Assembly (NCBI GenBank): GCA_945876515.1
Contig: CAMCPF010000052.1
Coordinates: forward strand, 1 to 11,152
Length of the DNA: 11,152 nucleotides
From: Candidatus Kuenenia stuttgartensis
Lineage (GTDB): Bacteria; Planctomycetota; Planctomycetia; Pirellulales; UBA1268
Direction: 5' to 3'
Position numbers and translations under genes: made by a program. A model generated the notes under the pieces. It saw only the letters and a list, made by a program, of their open reading frames with translations, did no database searches and was not told the origin of the DNA. Positions 1-6,301 of this stretch are shown here, in pieces (the stretch's first letter is position 1; each line of letters opens with the position of its first letter).

Positions 1-783
1 CTCGATCGCGAAGATCATCGGCTTGAGCACGATCGCCAGCGGAAGCGGCAGATCCATGCTCGGCACCTGATTGACGAAGAAGCCGAGCGGCCCGAACTTC
101 ATCATCCCGGCGATGACCACGGTGGCCAGCGTGACGCCCGCGAGCGCCAGCGTGACGCTGAACGACGCCGTCGGCGAACCGGCCCAGGGCAACATCCCCA
201 GGAGGTTGCAGCCGAGCACGAAGAAGAAGATCGTCAGGAGGAGCGGCACGAACCGGTCGCCCTCGTGGGCGTGGGCCACGGCGAGCGCCGCGGCCGGGCC
301 ACCCTGGACCTGCGGCCCGTGGCCATGGTCGTCGTGGCCGCGATGGTCATCGTGCCCGTCGTGCCCGTGGTCGTCATGGCTGTCGATCGCCGGCCGCGCC
401 ACCTGGTCGCGAATGAAGAGGATGAAGGTCTCGAACAGATTGGCGAACCGACCCTTGGGAGGCTCCCCCGAGGCGAGTGTCCGAGCCAGCCGCGTGAACA
501 AAAAGAAGAGGATGGCCGCGAGCGCCACCTCCAGGATCATGAACTTCGAGATCCCGAAGCCCGACTTCATCGAGAACAGGTTCTCGGGCGTACCGAACGG
601 CTGCGGGATCAGGATCTTGCCGTCCATCGCCCGGTTGAACTCGGCGAGCGAGGCCTCGGGGTGGGCCTCCCGCAGCCACTGCGGGACCTGATCCATCTCC
701 GTCCAGCCCTGCCGCCACAGCGCCTTGGGGACCTCGAAGAAGTAGCAGTCCTTGAGGTGGTAGATCGGATCGTGGCCGGCCAT
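1..783 (-). CDS. atpB: F0F1 ATP synthase subunit a (AtpB), 5' part; C-terminus beyond window
   Basis: Membrane subunit a of the F0 sector, which forms the proton half-channels against the c-ring. I translated the minus strand from the ATG at 783; the frame stays open for 261 codons to the window edge. An unusually long N-terminus (about 80 residues) precedes TM1 at about 81-100 (FMILEVALAAILFFLFTRLA). The loop has the family-like LFETFILFIRDQVARPAI, then TM2 at about 178-199 (FVPLLLTIFFFVLGCNLLGM) and TM3 at about 207-228. The essential channel Arg region (RLFANM-type) would lie just outside the window. Residues 136-156 are an 8-His, 7-Asp insertion (see findings). A weak AAGG lies 5 nt before the ATG. 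It is the third gene of an atp operon, 88 bp downstream of the four-TM gene. Identity is secure; the start is likely but not proven. Confidence 0.93.
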   Translation of the reverse strand, partial: MAGHDPIYHLKDCYFFEVPKALWRQGWTEMDQVPQWLREAHPEASLAEFNRAMDGKILIPQPFGTPENLFSMKSGFGISKFMILEVALAAILFFLFTRLARTLASGEPPKGRFANLFETFILFIRDQVARPAIDSHDDHGHDGHDDHRGHDDHGHGPQVQGGPAAALAVAHAHEGDRFVPLLLTIFFFVLGCNLLGMLPWAGSPTASFSVTLALAGVTLATVVIAGMMKFGPLGFFVNQVPSMDLPLPLAIVLKPMIFAIE

Positions 784-871
784 CGGGACCTTGGGTTTTC
801 CGTGTGGGGGGTCTGAACCGAGGGTTCGGGGTGGGAAGGCCGGAGAGTGTGGGGCAACCTGCCCGTCCTCG

Positions 872-1318
872 TCAATTCACGACGTCGGCGCCCGCAGACG
901 GGCGATTTTCGGGGTCCCGAGAGCCCACGCCCATCCACCGATCCGCCAGGGAGTTGAGCATCATGTCGGCCACGAGCAGGACGACATGGAAGGCCACGAG
1001 CAGCCCGCCGGCAGCCCCGGCCCACGAAGACTGATCCCGGCCAACGAGCCAGGCCAGGGCCACGAGCAGGGGCAGCATCCGCACGAGGGTGGCCGCCAGC
1101 CCCCCTGCCACGGCGATCGCAGCCGGCCCCCCCCTGCCCTGCCGGGCCACGATCCATCCCGTCACGGCCCCGCCGCCGGTGACCGCCGCCGCGAAACAGA
1201 CCGCCCGGACGTGATCCCCATCGCTCCCGAGCACCGCGAGAAAGCCAGCAGCCGTGACCAGCACAACGGCGATCAACACAGCCACGCCAACCAGCAGGAC
1301 GCGGCGTGGGGCATTCAT
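872..1318 (-). CDS. four-TM membrane protein of the atp operon, AtpI-like
   Basis: A 148-residue, strongly hydrophobic protein with four predicted membrane segments at about 7-31, 39-58, 66-93 and 100-125, and a short polar C-terminal tail. Its position between an AtpZ-like gene and atpB, its size and its four segments match ATP synthase subunit I (AtpI), which helps c-ring assembly and has been linked to Mg2+ supply in some bacteria. I see no diagnostic motif, so the assignment rests on context and topology. Its ATG overlaps the stop of the upstream AtpZ-like gene as ATGA (1315-1318), so the two are probably translationally coupled. It could instead be a lineage-specific membrane protein that merely occupies the AtpI slot. 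Confidence 0.72.
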   Translation of the reverse strand: MNAPRRVLLVGVAVLIAVVLVTAAGFLAVLGSDGDHVRAVCFAAAVTGGGAVTGWIVARQGRGGPAAIAVAGGLAATLVRMLPLLVALAWLVGRDQSSWAGAAGGLLVAFHVVLLVADMMLNSLADRWMGVGSRDPENRPSAGADVVN

Positions 1319-1533
1319 GCCCGGCCTCTCGCCTGGGCCATCCGCACGAGCCAGGCCAGCCCGGCGACAAATCCGATCGCCAGACCGACCGGCCCCAAAA
1401 ACCCGGTGCCCAACCGGGCATCCAGCCAGCCGCCGGCCACCGCCGGCAGAAACATCGCCACGCCCGCGGCGATGATCCTCGCGGCCCAGCCGAGGGCCTC
1501 GCCCATCGCCACGGACTGTTTTCCACGCGCCAT
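1315..1533 (-). CDS. atpZ: AtpZ-like F0F1 ATP synthase accessory subunit
   Basis: A 72-residue protein with two membrane segments at about 17-37 and 45-64. The segment GGWLDARLGTGFLGPVG followed by LAIGFVAGLAWLVRMAQ resembles the AtpZ/AtpI accessory family (G-x-W/Y-L-D-x-x-L-G-T, then a Gly-rich second helix). The frame is open to a further ATG at 1623, but that extension is polar, low in complexity and has no conserved features. The ATG at 1533 gives the normal AtpZ length. The family sits in F0F1 operons and is proposed to act with AtpI in c-ring assembly or in Mg2+/Ca2+ supply. It is the first gene of the atp operon here; its 3' end overlaps the next gene by 4 nt. No Shine-Dalgarno is seen; a TATAGT box directly upstream suggests a leaderless message. 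Confidence 0.78.
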   Translation of the reverse strand: MARGKQSVAMGEALGWAARIIAAGVAMFLPAVAGGWLDARLGTGFLGPVGLAIGFVAGLAWLVRMAQARGRA

Positions 1534-1539
1534 GACCCG

Positions 1540-1545
1540 ACTATA
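1540..1545 (-). promoter_or_regulatory. candidate -10 box of the atp operon, leaderless type
   Basis: Reading the minus strand, TATAGT (5 of 6 to TATAAT) is followed by exactly six bases (CGGGTC) and then the ATG at 1533. A sigma-70-type start 7 nt after the box would fall on the A of the ATG. No convincing -35 is seen at 16-18 nt (the region reads ACCGGT). A GTG precedes the box directly, which is close to but not a proper extended -10. Proposed from sequence alone. Confidence 0.42.
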
Positions 1546-1616
1546 CACTCGCGCCGTCTGCGACCGGTGGTCGCTCGGCCCGCCGCAGACCGCCCCCAGG
1601 CCGACGAGCCGCGTTG

Positions 1617-2726
1617 ATGTCAAACCGCAAACGCCGCCGCCGGCACCGCCACCGCCACCGCGACCTCGCCGCCTCGATCTCGACGGCCACGCGGCACCAC
1701 GGCACCCCCGCCACGCTCCGCCTGATCGGCTGCGACGGCGAGACCGTCTCCGAGACCGTCGTCCAGCGGGGTGAGGAACTCACCACGGCCCGGGAACGCT
1801 GGCCGGTGCTCTGGATCGACGTGGAGGGCCTCGACGACCTGGCAACCGTGCGGATGATCGGCGACGTCTTCGGGATCGGCCCGCTCGCCCTCGAAGACGC
1901 CGTCACTCCCGACGAGCGGCCCAAGGTGGAGGCCTTCGGCGAGCAGCTGCTGATCGCCGTCCGCGCGGCCCGCTTCGATGGCGACAACGTGCTCACCGAT
2001 CCCCTGGGAATCTTCCTGGGCGACCGGCATGTGATCACCTTCCGCGAGGACGCGGCGGCGGCGCCCCGGTCGGCCGAGATGCTCGAAGGGGTCCGCCAGC
2101 GAATCCGGCAGGGGCGGATCCGCCTGGGGCACGAGGGGGCCGACCACCTCTGCGCCCTGCTGCTGGACGCCGTGGTGGACGGGTATTTCCCGGTCCTGGA
2201 ACGGTTCGGCGACCGGCTGGAAGCCCTGGAGGACGAGGCGATCAACGTCCCCACGCGGGCTACGCTCCTCAAGATCCACGACGTCCGGGGCGACCTGATG
2301 ACGCTCCGGCGGGCTCTCTGGCCCACCCGCGACGTGCTCCACGCCCTGGGCCGCGAGGCCACCAGCTTCGTGGGCGAGGCGGCGCGGGTGCACTTCCGCG
2401 ACTGCTACGACCACACGATGGAGCTGCTCGACCTGATGGAGGGCTACCGCGAAATCGGCAGCGACCTCCGCGACATCTACCTCGCCAGCCTCTCCAACCG
2501 GATGAACGACGTGATGAAGGTGCTGGCCGTGATCGCCACGGTCTTCATGCCGCTGACGTTCATCACCGGCTGGTACGGGATGAACTTCGACACCGACTCC
2601 CCGTGGAATCTCCCGCTGACACACTACCGCTACGGCGCCGTTGTGGCGGCGGCGATGATGGTCGCCTCCACGCTGGGCATGATCGTCTTCTTTTACCGGC
2701 GTGGCTGGCTGAAGCGCTGGCACTGA
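1617..2726 (+). CDS. corA: CorA-family magnesium/cobalt transporter
   Basis: A 369-residue CorA-type divalent cation channel, which works as a membrane pentamer. The large soluble domain spans about 25-300 and includes a TPDERPKVEAFGEQLLIAVRAA segment (a CorA hallmark region around residues 99-121). The C-terminus has TM1 (about 301-320), the signature G-M-N at 321-323 within WYGMNF, and TM2 (about 337-360), then a basic tail RRGWLKRWH. The start is an ATG at 1617, directly after an in-frame TTG at 1614; no good Shine-Dalgarno is visible. The N-terminus is unusual: residues 4-15 are only Arg, Lys and His, with alternating RH. It is divergent from the atp genes with an 83-bp gap. Family is firm; which ion is moved is inferred from family. 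Confidence 0.92.
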   Translation: MSNRKRRRRHRHRHRDLAASISTATRHHGTPATLRLIGCDGETVSETVVQRGEELTTARERWPVLWIDVEGLDDLATVRMIGDVFGIGPLALEDAVTPDERPKVEAFGEQLLIAVRAARFDGDNVLTDPLGIFLGDRHVITFREDAAAAPRSAEMLEGVRQRIRQGRIRLGHEGADHLCALLLDAVVDGYFPVLERFGDRLEALEDEAINVPTRATLLKIHDVRGDLMTLRRALWPTRDVLHALGREATSFVGEAARVHFRDCYDHTMELLDLMEGYREIGSDLRDIYLASLSNRMNDVMKVLAVIATVFMPLTFITGWYGMNFDTDSPWNLPLTHYRYGAVVAAAMMVASTLGMIVFFYRRGWLKRWH

Positions 2727-2731
2727 ATTCC

Positions 2732-2764
2732 AGCCCGACGGGCCATCCATGGCCCCGTCGGGCT
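2732..2764 (+). terminator. terminator-like hairpin after corA
   Basis: The left arm AGCCCGACGGGCC (2732-2744) pairs with GGCCCCGTCGGGCT (2751-2764) around a 6-nt loop ATCCAT, with one bulged base: about 13 base pairs, starting 6 nt after the corA stop. No real T-run follows (CTTGCC). A second perfect hairpin GCCGGGC-CTCC-GCCCGGC sits at 2766-2783. Position and stability suggest the corA transcript ends here, although the missing U-tract makes it non-classical. Confidence 0.62.
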
Positions 2765-2931
2765 TGCCGGGCCTCCGCCCGGCGGCCGCACCTCCGGGCG
2801 GCCGTGCTCGTGCGCGGGGTGGCGGGCAGCGGTCGTTCAGACGAATCGATTCCCGCTTGCTCATTGCTGCCGCGCCGTTTGACAGCGAGGGGTTGCCTGT
2901 GCCCCGGAGCCGGCGTTGCTGGCCGAGCGCA

Positions 2932-2983
2932 GGCAGGATGCCGAAGCGAGGCCAGCATCGAGCGAACGGAGGGCAGGATGCCC
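2932..2983 (+). repeat. two GGCAGGATGCC repeat units, 40 bp apart
   Basis: GGCAGGATGCC at 2932-2942 is followed by GAAGCGAG; GGCAGGATGCCC at 2972-2983 is followed by GAAGTGAG. The core forms a small hairpin, GGCA-GGA-TGCC. The same core, with variants, recurs at 4280, 4326 and 4361, all between genes. Function unknown; it looks like a dispersed intergenic repeat family. Confidence 0.65.
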
Positions 2984-2998
2984 GAAGTGAGCGTCCGG

Positions 2999-3076
2999 GC
3001 GACGGGGTCAGGCAATCCCTCGCCGGCGCTGCCCACGACGTGCCGCGACGGGGTCAGGCAATCACTCGCCGGCGCT
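2999..3076 (+). repeat. 32-bp direct repeat, two copies, 46-bp period
   Basis: Copy 1 at 2999-3030 and copy 2 at 3045-3076 are identical except for one base (C versus A at the twentieth position, in the AATC-C/A-CTCG part). The 14 bases between them, and those after copy 2, share further similarity (ACGACGTGCC versus ACCACGTCTGCC). This is a recent tandem duplication or part of a longer dispersed repeat. Two copies with a 14-bp gap do not fit a CRISPR array. Confidence 0.75.
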
Positions 3077-3101
3077 ACCTACCACGTCTGCCCGGCACGA
3101 T

Positions 3102-3115
3102 GCGGTCCAGACCGC
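3102..3115 (-). terminator. small hairpin just downstream of the cyclase stop
   Basis: GCGGT-CCAG-ACCGC, 5 bp with a 4-nt loop (six pairs if the loop is only 2 nt), lies 3 nt beyond the cyclase stop. No T-run follows on the minus strand. It may mark the end of the transcript, but is short and could be chance. Confidence 0.3.
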
Positions 3116-3118
3116 TGC

Positions 3119-4198
3119 TCAGGCGGGGCCGAGCAGGAAGAACGTTTCCATCGGGCCCGAGCCCTTCACCGCCACCTCGCCCCGCGGCTCGAACCGAAAC
3201 CGCTCGCCCAGAAGCGCCCGCGTCGCGGCCGACACGTGGATCATGCCCGGCGCCCCGTGCGACTCCATCCGGCTGGCGAGGTTGACCGTGTCGCCCCAGA
3301 GGTCGTAGCTGAACTTGTGCCGCCCGATCACGCCGGCCACCACCGGCCCCGAATGGATGCCAATCCGCAGTTCGAGCGGCAGGCCCCGGTCCCGGGCGAG
3401 CGTCGCGAAGGCGTCCCGCATGCCGAGGGCCAGCCGGGCCGCCGCGATGGCATGATCGGGCCGCGGCTCCGGCAGACCGGACACGGCCATGTAGGCGTCG
3501 CCGATCGTCTTGATCTTCTCGATGCTGGCGGCGATGGCCAGGCGGTCGAACTCTGAGAAGACCGCGTCGAGCATCTCCACGAGCCCCCGGGGGTCGGCCG
3601 TGCGGGAAAACGTGGTGAACCCCGCCAGGTCGGCAAACAGTACGGTCGCCTCGGGAAAGCCCTCGGCGATCGTTCCCGGCGAATCCTTGAGCCGCTCGGC
3701 GATGGCCTGTGGCAGGATGCTGAGCAGGAGCCGCTCCGACCGCTCCCGCTCGCGGGCCAGGTCGGCGTGCGACTTTTCGAGCGCCGCGAAGGCGGCGTTG
3801 CGCTCCACCAGCCGGTGGTGGGCCTCGGAATGGATGCGAATCCGGGCCACGAGTTCGACGGCGTCGGGCAGCTTGACGAGGTAGTCGGCCGCGCCGCCCG
3901 CGAGCAGTTCGGCCTTCGTCTGCGGCTCTGCCAGCGCCGAGAGCACGATCACGGGCACGTCGGCCGTGGCCGGCAGGTCGCGGAAGCGGTGCACCATCTC
4001 CAGCCCCTCGACGTCGGGCATCACGAGATCCTGAAGGATCACGGTCGGGCGAAACGCCTCGGCGGCGGCGAGGGCCGAGGCCGCATCCTGCCGGAACTCG
4101 AGCGCGACATCGTCGGACCCAGCCAGCAACTTGGCGACCATCTTCCCGATCAGGGACTGGTCGTCGACGAGCAGGACACGATGCCGCGGACTAGCCAT
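3119..4198 (-). CDS. response regulator fused to class III adenylate cyclase
   Basis: A 359-residue soluble protein predicted to make cAMP from ATP as a dimer, under control of a phosphorylatable receiver domain. Residues 5-125 are a REC domain: acidic pair D12-D13 (VLLVDDQ), phosphoacceptor D57 (ILQDLVMPD), S87 and K109. A coiled-coil-like linker (about 130-160) leads to SILPQAIAERL, common before such cyclase domains. The cyclase domain (about 180-355) has metal ligands D190 (FADLAGFT) and D234 (IGDAYM), adenine-specifying K230 and D299 (YDLWGD), and transition-state N306 and R310 (VNLASRM). All catalytic positions are therefore kept in one chain. The start at 4198 puts REC at the N-terminus; ATG 4210 is an alternative. 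Frames open to 4315, but that part translates an intergenic repeat. The cognate kinase is not identified; a histidine kinase gene lies 2.5 kb away. Confidence 0.93.
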   Translation of the reverse strand: MASPRHRVLLVDDQSLIGKMVAKLLAGSDDVALEFRQDAASALAAAEAFRPTVILQDLVMPDVEGLEMVHRFRDLPATADVPVIVLSALAEPQTKAELLAGGAADYLVKLPDAVELVARIRIHSEAHHRLVERNAAFAALEKSHADLARERERSERLLLSILPQAIAERLKDSPGTIAEGFPEATVLFADLAGFTTFSRTADPRGLVEMLDAVFSEFDRLAIAASIEKIKTIGDAYMAVSGLPEPRPDHAIAAARLALGMRDAFATLARDRGLPLELRIGIHSGPVVAGVIGRHKFSYDLWGDTVNLASRMESHGAPGMIHVSAATRALLGERFRFEPRGEVAVKGSGPMETFFLLGPA

Positions 4199-4279
4199 GG
4201 ATCCCGGCATCTCGTCGGACACGCCCACCACCGTACGAACAACCCGGGCCGTTACCGGCACTCCGACACAGGCCGGAAC

Positions 4280-4381
4280 GGCAGGATGCCCGAGCCCGCC
4301 TTCATGACTGGGCAAAAAACAAGCCGGTAGGATGCCGGCAAACGAACCTCAGGCGGGGAGGGTAGGATGCCCGAGCCCGCC
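4280..4381 (+). repeat. pair of 21-bp GG(C/T)AGGATGCCCGAGCCCGCC-type repeats with a third core between
   Basis: Copies at 4280-4300 and 4361-4381 differ only at the third base (C versus T) and are 81 bp apart. A third core GGTAGGATGCC at 4326-4336 lies between them with different flanks and forms the terminator hairpin described separately. They belong to the same core family as 2932-2983, with a different tail (CGAGCCCGCC rather than GAAGYGAG). Confidence 0.72.
4314..4339 (-). terminator. intrinsic terminator downstream of tRNA-Gln
   Basis: On the minus strand GCCGG-CATCCTA-CCGGC (4323-4339) is followed by TTGTTTTTT (4322-4314), a proper stem plus U-tract. It lies about 100 nt after the tRNA 3' end and about 115 nt before the cyclase start, so it should stop tRNA read-through into the cyclase gene. 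It is the clearest Rho-independent terminator in the window. Confidence 0.72.
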
Positions 4382-4440
4382 GTGACATCGACTCCCCACT
4401 CCACCTTCGAGGCAAGCCCACCGGCGCGTGAGGTACCAAA

Positions 4441-4511
4441 CTGGGGAACTAGGATTCGAACCTAGACTAACTGGTTCAGAGCCAGTCGTGCTACCGTTAC
4501 ACCATTCCCCA
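4441..4511 (-). tRNA. tRNA-Gln (anticodon CTG)
   Basis: 71 nt on the minus strand. The acceptor stem TGGGGAA/TTCCCCA pairs fully, with discriminator G and no encoded CCA (the next bases are TTTGG). The D arm is GTGT...GCAC. The anticodon stem ACTGG/CCAGT holds loop CTCTGAA, giving anticodon CTG (4477-4479), which reads CAG. The variable loop is 4 nt; the T arm is CTAGG-TTCGAAT-CCTAG with the canonical TTCGA. All stems close without mismatch except a G-U in the D stem. CCA must be added after transcription. Confidence 0.97.
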
Positions 4512-4532
4512 ATGGTGGCTACCACGGAATCG

Positions 4533-4561
4533 AGCGTACCCACCCTGACTGCCGCGGGCAA
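4533..4561 (-). promoter_or_regulatory. possible tRNA-Gln promoter
   Basis: On the minus strand TTGCCC (4561-4556) and TACGCT (4538-4533) are separated by 17 nt, with the box ending 21 nt before the tRNA 5' end. Matches to the sigma-70 consensus are only 4/6 and 3/6, so this is a candidate chosen mainly by spacing. The 119-bp divergent gap must also hold the promoter for the FHA gene. Confidence 0.28.
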
Positions 4562-4630
4562 TCGTGATCCGCACGCGGCCCGGCCCCCCGCCTTTTCACC
4601 GCCGCCGCGCCGTCCACGCTGACCCACCCC

Positions 4631-6301
4631 GTGCCAGTCCTCGAGTACCAAACCGGTCCCCGCAGCGGCGAGCGGCTCGTGCTTGATGCCGGGCGAATCC
4701 TCGTCGGCCGCCACCCCGACTGCGACATCGTGCTCGACGCCGCGGCGGTCAGCCGCCAGCACTGCGCCCTGACGGTGACCGACGACGGCGTCGTGGCCGA
4801 GGACCTGAGGAGCCGCAACGGCACGCTGCTCAACGGCGTGCCGCTCGCCGGGCCGCGGCGACTCGAGAACGGCGACGAGCTCTCGATCTGCGGTCACCGC
4901 CTGGCCTTCCTCGACGAGTCGGGGGACGAGTCGTCGGCCGCGATCGTGATCGACGACGAACTCGACGACGAGGATGAGCAGGCGTCGCGATCCGACGCCC
5001 TGATCATGTCGCAGGTGGACATCCCGCGGCCCTCGCTCGACGAGGGGCTCGACAAGCACACCGAGGCCAAGCTCCGGGCGGTGCTGGGGATCAATCGGGC
5101 GATCGGCGCGTCGCTCTCGCTCGACGACGTCCTGCCGCGGCTGCTCGACGGCCTGCTCGACGCCTTCCCCCAGGCCGACCGTGGGTTCGTGCTGCTGGCC
5201 CAGCAGCCCGCCGGGAAGCTCCGGCTGCGGGCCCGGAAGATCAAGCGGCCCGGCGAGGGCCCGCCGCGGCTGAGCCGCACGCTCATCGACCGGGTGGCCT
5301 CGTCGCGGCAGGCGATCCTCTCGGCCGACGCGGTCACCGACACCCGGTTCCGGGCCAACGAGAGCGTGCTGGTCGGCTGCATCCGCTCGGTGATGTGCGT
5401 GCCCGTGACGAGCGGCGACAGCCGGCTGCTGGGCGTGATCCAGGTCGATTCGCGGGACATCCGCGACGGGTTCGACGCCGAGGACCTCGACGTGCTCGCC
5501 GGGATCGCCGGCCGGGCGGCCCAGGCGATCGAGCAGGCCCTGGCCCATGACGAGCGGGTGGAGCGGGAACAGCTCAACCGCGACCTCGAACTGGCCCATC
5601 GCGTGCAGCAGGGGCTGCTCCCCAACACGCCGCCCGACCTCCCCGGCTTCGAAATCTTCGACTTCTATGAGGCGGCCCGGCAGGTGGGGGGCGACTTCTT
5701 CGGCTACGTGCCGCTCTCGGGCGGCCGGCTGGCGGTGGTGCTGGCCGACGTCTCGGGCAAGGGGGTCGCCGCAGCGCTGCTGATGGCCGCCCTCTCAGCC
5801 GACATCCGCTACTGCCTGGCGAGCGAGCCCGACCTGGGCCAGGCCGTGTCGCGGATCAACGAGAGCTTCCTCCGCGGCGGCTGGGAGGACCGGTTCGCAA
5901 CGCTCGTCGTCGCCGTGCTGGCGCCCGACTCGAGCGCCGTGACGGTCTGCAATGCGGGCCACCTGCCGGTGTTCCTGCGAGAGCCCGATGGCTCGGTGCG
6001 GCAGGCAGCGGCCGACCTCGGTGGCCTGCCGCTGGGGATGGCCACCGGCCACGAGTTCCGCTCCTGCACGATCGAACTGTCACCCGGGGCGGCCTTCGTG
6101 CTCTGCACCGACGGTGTCACCGAGGCGATGGACCACGAGGGGCGGTGCTACGGCCTCGAGCGGGTCGAGGCGATGCTGGCAGGCACGGCGGCGGCGGCAG
6201 CCGACGTCGGTCAACGGATCCTCGCCGACATCGACCGGCACACGGCCGGCGCACCGGCCGGCGACGACATCTGCCTGGTCTGCGTCCGCCGGCGGGCCTG
6301 A
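4631..6301 (+). CDS. FHA-GAF-SpoIIE (PP2C-type) serine/threonine phosphatase
   Basis: A 556-residue cytoplasmic signalling protein. The FHA domain (about 4-95) has the phosphothreonine-binding pattern G26-R27, S41-R-x-H44, and N63-G64...N68-G69. An acidic linker (about 97-125, rich in Asp/Glu) follows, then a GAF sensor domain (about 145-305) and a short helix with ELAHRVQQGLLP, typical before RsbU/SpoIIE phosphatases. The phosphatase domain (about 335-555) keeps its metal-binding aspartates: D355 (VGGDFF), D373 (ADVSGKG), D494 (CTDGVTEA) and D545-D546 (GDDICLV). It probably dephosphorylates a STAS-type or other Ser/Thr-phosphorylated partner on a GAF-sensed cue, while FHA brings it to phosphorylated targets. 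The start is GTG; no Shine-Dalgarno is visible, but the FHA fold begins at once, so a later start is unlikely. No anti-sigma or STAS gene is next to it. Confidence 0.93.
   Translation: MPVLEYQTGPRSGERLVLDAGRILVGRHPDCDIVLDAAAVSRQHCALTVTDDGVVAEDLRSRNGTLLNGVPLAGPRRLENGDELSICGHRLAFLDESGDESSAAIVIDDELDDEDEQASRSDALIMSQVDIPRPSLDEGLDKHTEAKLRAVLGINRAIGASLSLDDVLPRLLDGLLDAFPQADRGFVLLAQQPAGKLRLRARKIKRPGEGPPRLSRTLIDRVASSRQAILSADAVTDTRFRANESVLVGCIRSVMCVPVTSGDSRLLGVIQVDSRDIRDGFDAEDLDVLAGIAGRAAQAIEQALAHDERVEREQLNRDLELAHRVQQGLLPNTPPDLPGFEIFDFYEAARQVGGDFFGYVPLSGGRLAVVLADVSGKGVAAALLMAALSADIRYCLASEPDLGQAVSRINESFLRGGWEDRFATLVVAVLAPDSSAVTVCNAGHLPVFLREPDGSVRQAAADLGGLPLGMATGHEFRSCTIELSPGAAFVLCTDGVTEAMDHEGRCYGLERVEAMLAGTAAAAADVGQRILADIDRHTAGAPAGDDICLVCVRRRA

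Larger units (their letters stand above)
2727..3118. other. gene-free stretch between corA and the cyclase gene
   Basis: About 390 bp with no credible gene on either strand; open frames crossing it are shadows of corA and the cyclase, with low-complexity Arg/Ala/Pro-rich translations. It holds, in order, a terminator-like hairpin (2732-2764), two GC-rich hairpins (2766-2783 and 2783-2804), a plain segment (about 2805-2930), two GGCAGGATGCC units (2932-2983), a 32-bp direct repeat (2999-3076) and a small hairpin just past the cyclase stop (3102-3115). Confidence 0.75.

Noticed and set aside
1620..2864. 414-codon minus-strand open frame antisense to corA
   Set aside because: It is a shadow of CorA: low-complexity translation, and no recognisable start context or domain.
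2999..3076. Possible CRISPR array
   Set aside because: There are only two repeat copies with a 14-bp gap that itself resembles the flank after copy 2; no cas genes are in the window.
3711..3720. GGCAGGATGC inside the cyclase gene, like the intergenic repeat
   Set aside because: It encodes the expected ILPQA segment before the cyclase domain and has no further repeat flank; treated as coincidence.
4199..4315. N-terminal extension of the cyclase to 4315
   Set aside because: The extra residues translate an intergenic GGCAGGATGCC-type repeat and precede a complete REC domain; ATG 4198 (or 4210) fits the family.
4349..5599. Long minus-strand open frame (416 codons) through the tRNA
   Set aside because: It reads through tRNA-Gln (giving the well-known spurious GEWCNGSTTGSEPVSLGSNPS-type peptide) and then antisense to the FHA-GAF-phosphatase gene; the translation is low-complexity with no domain.
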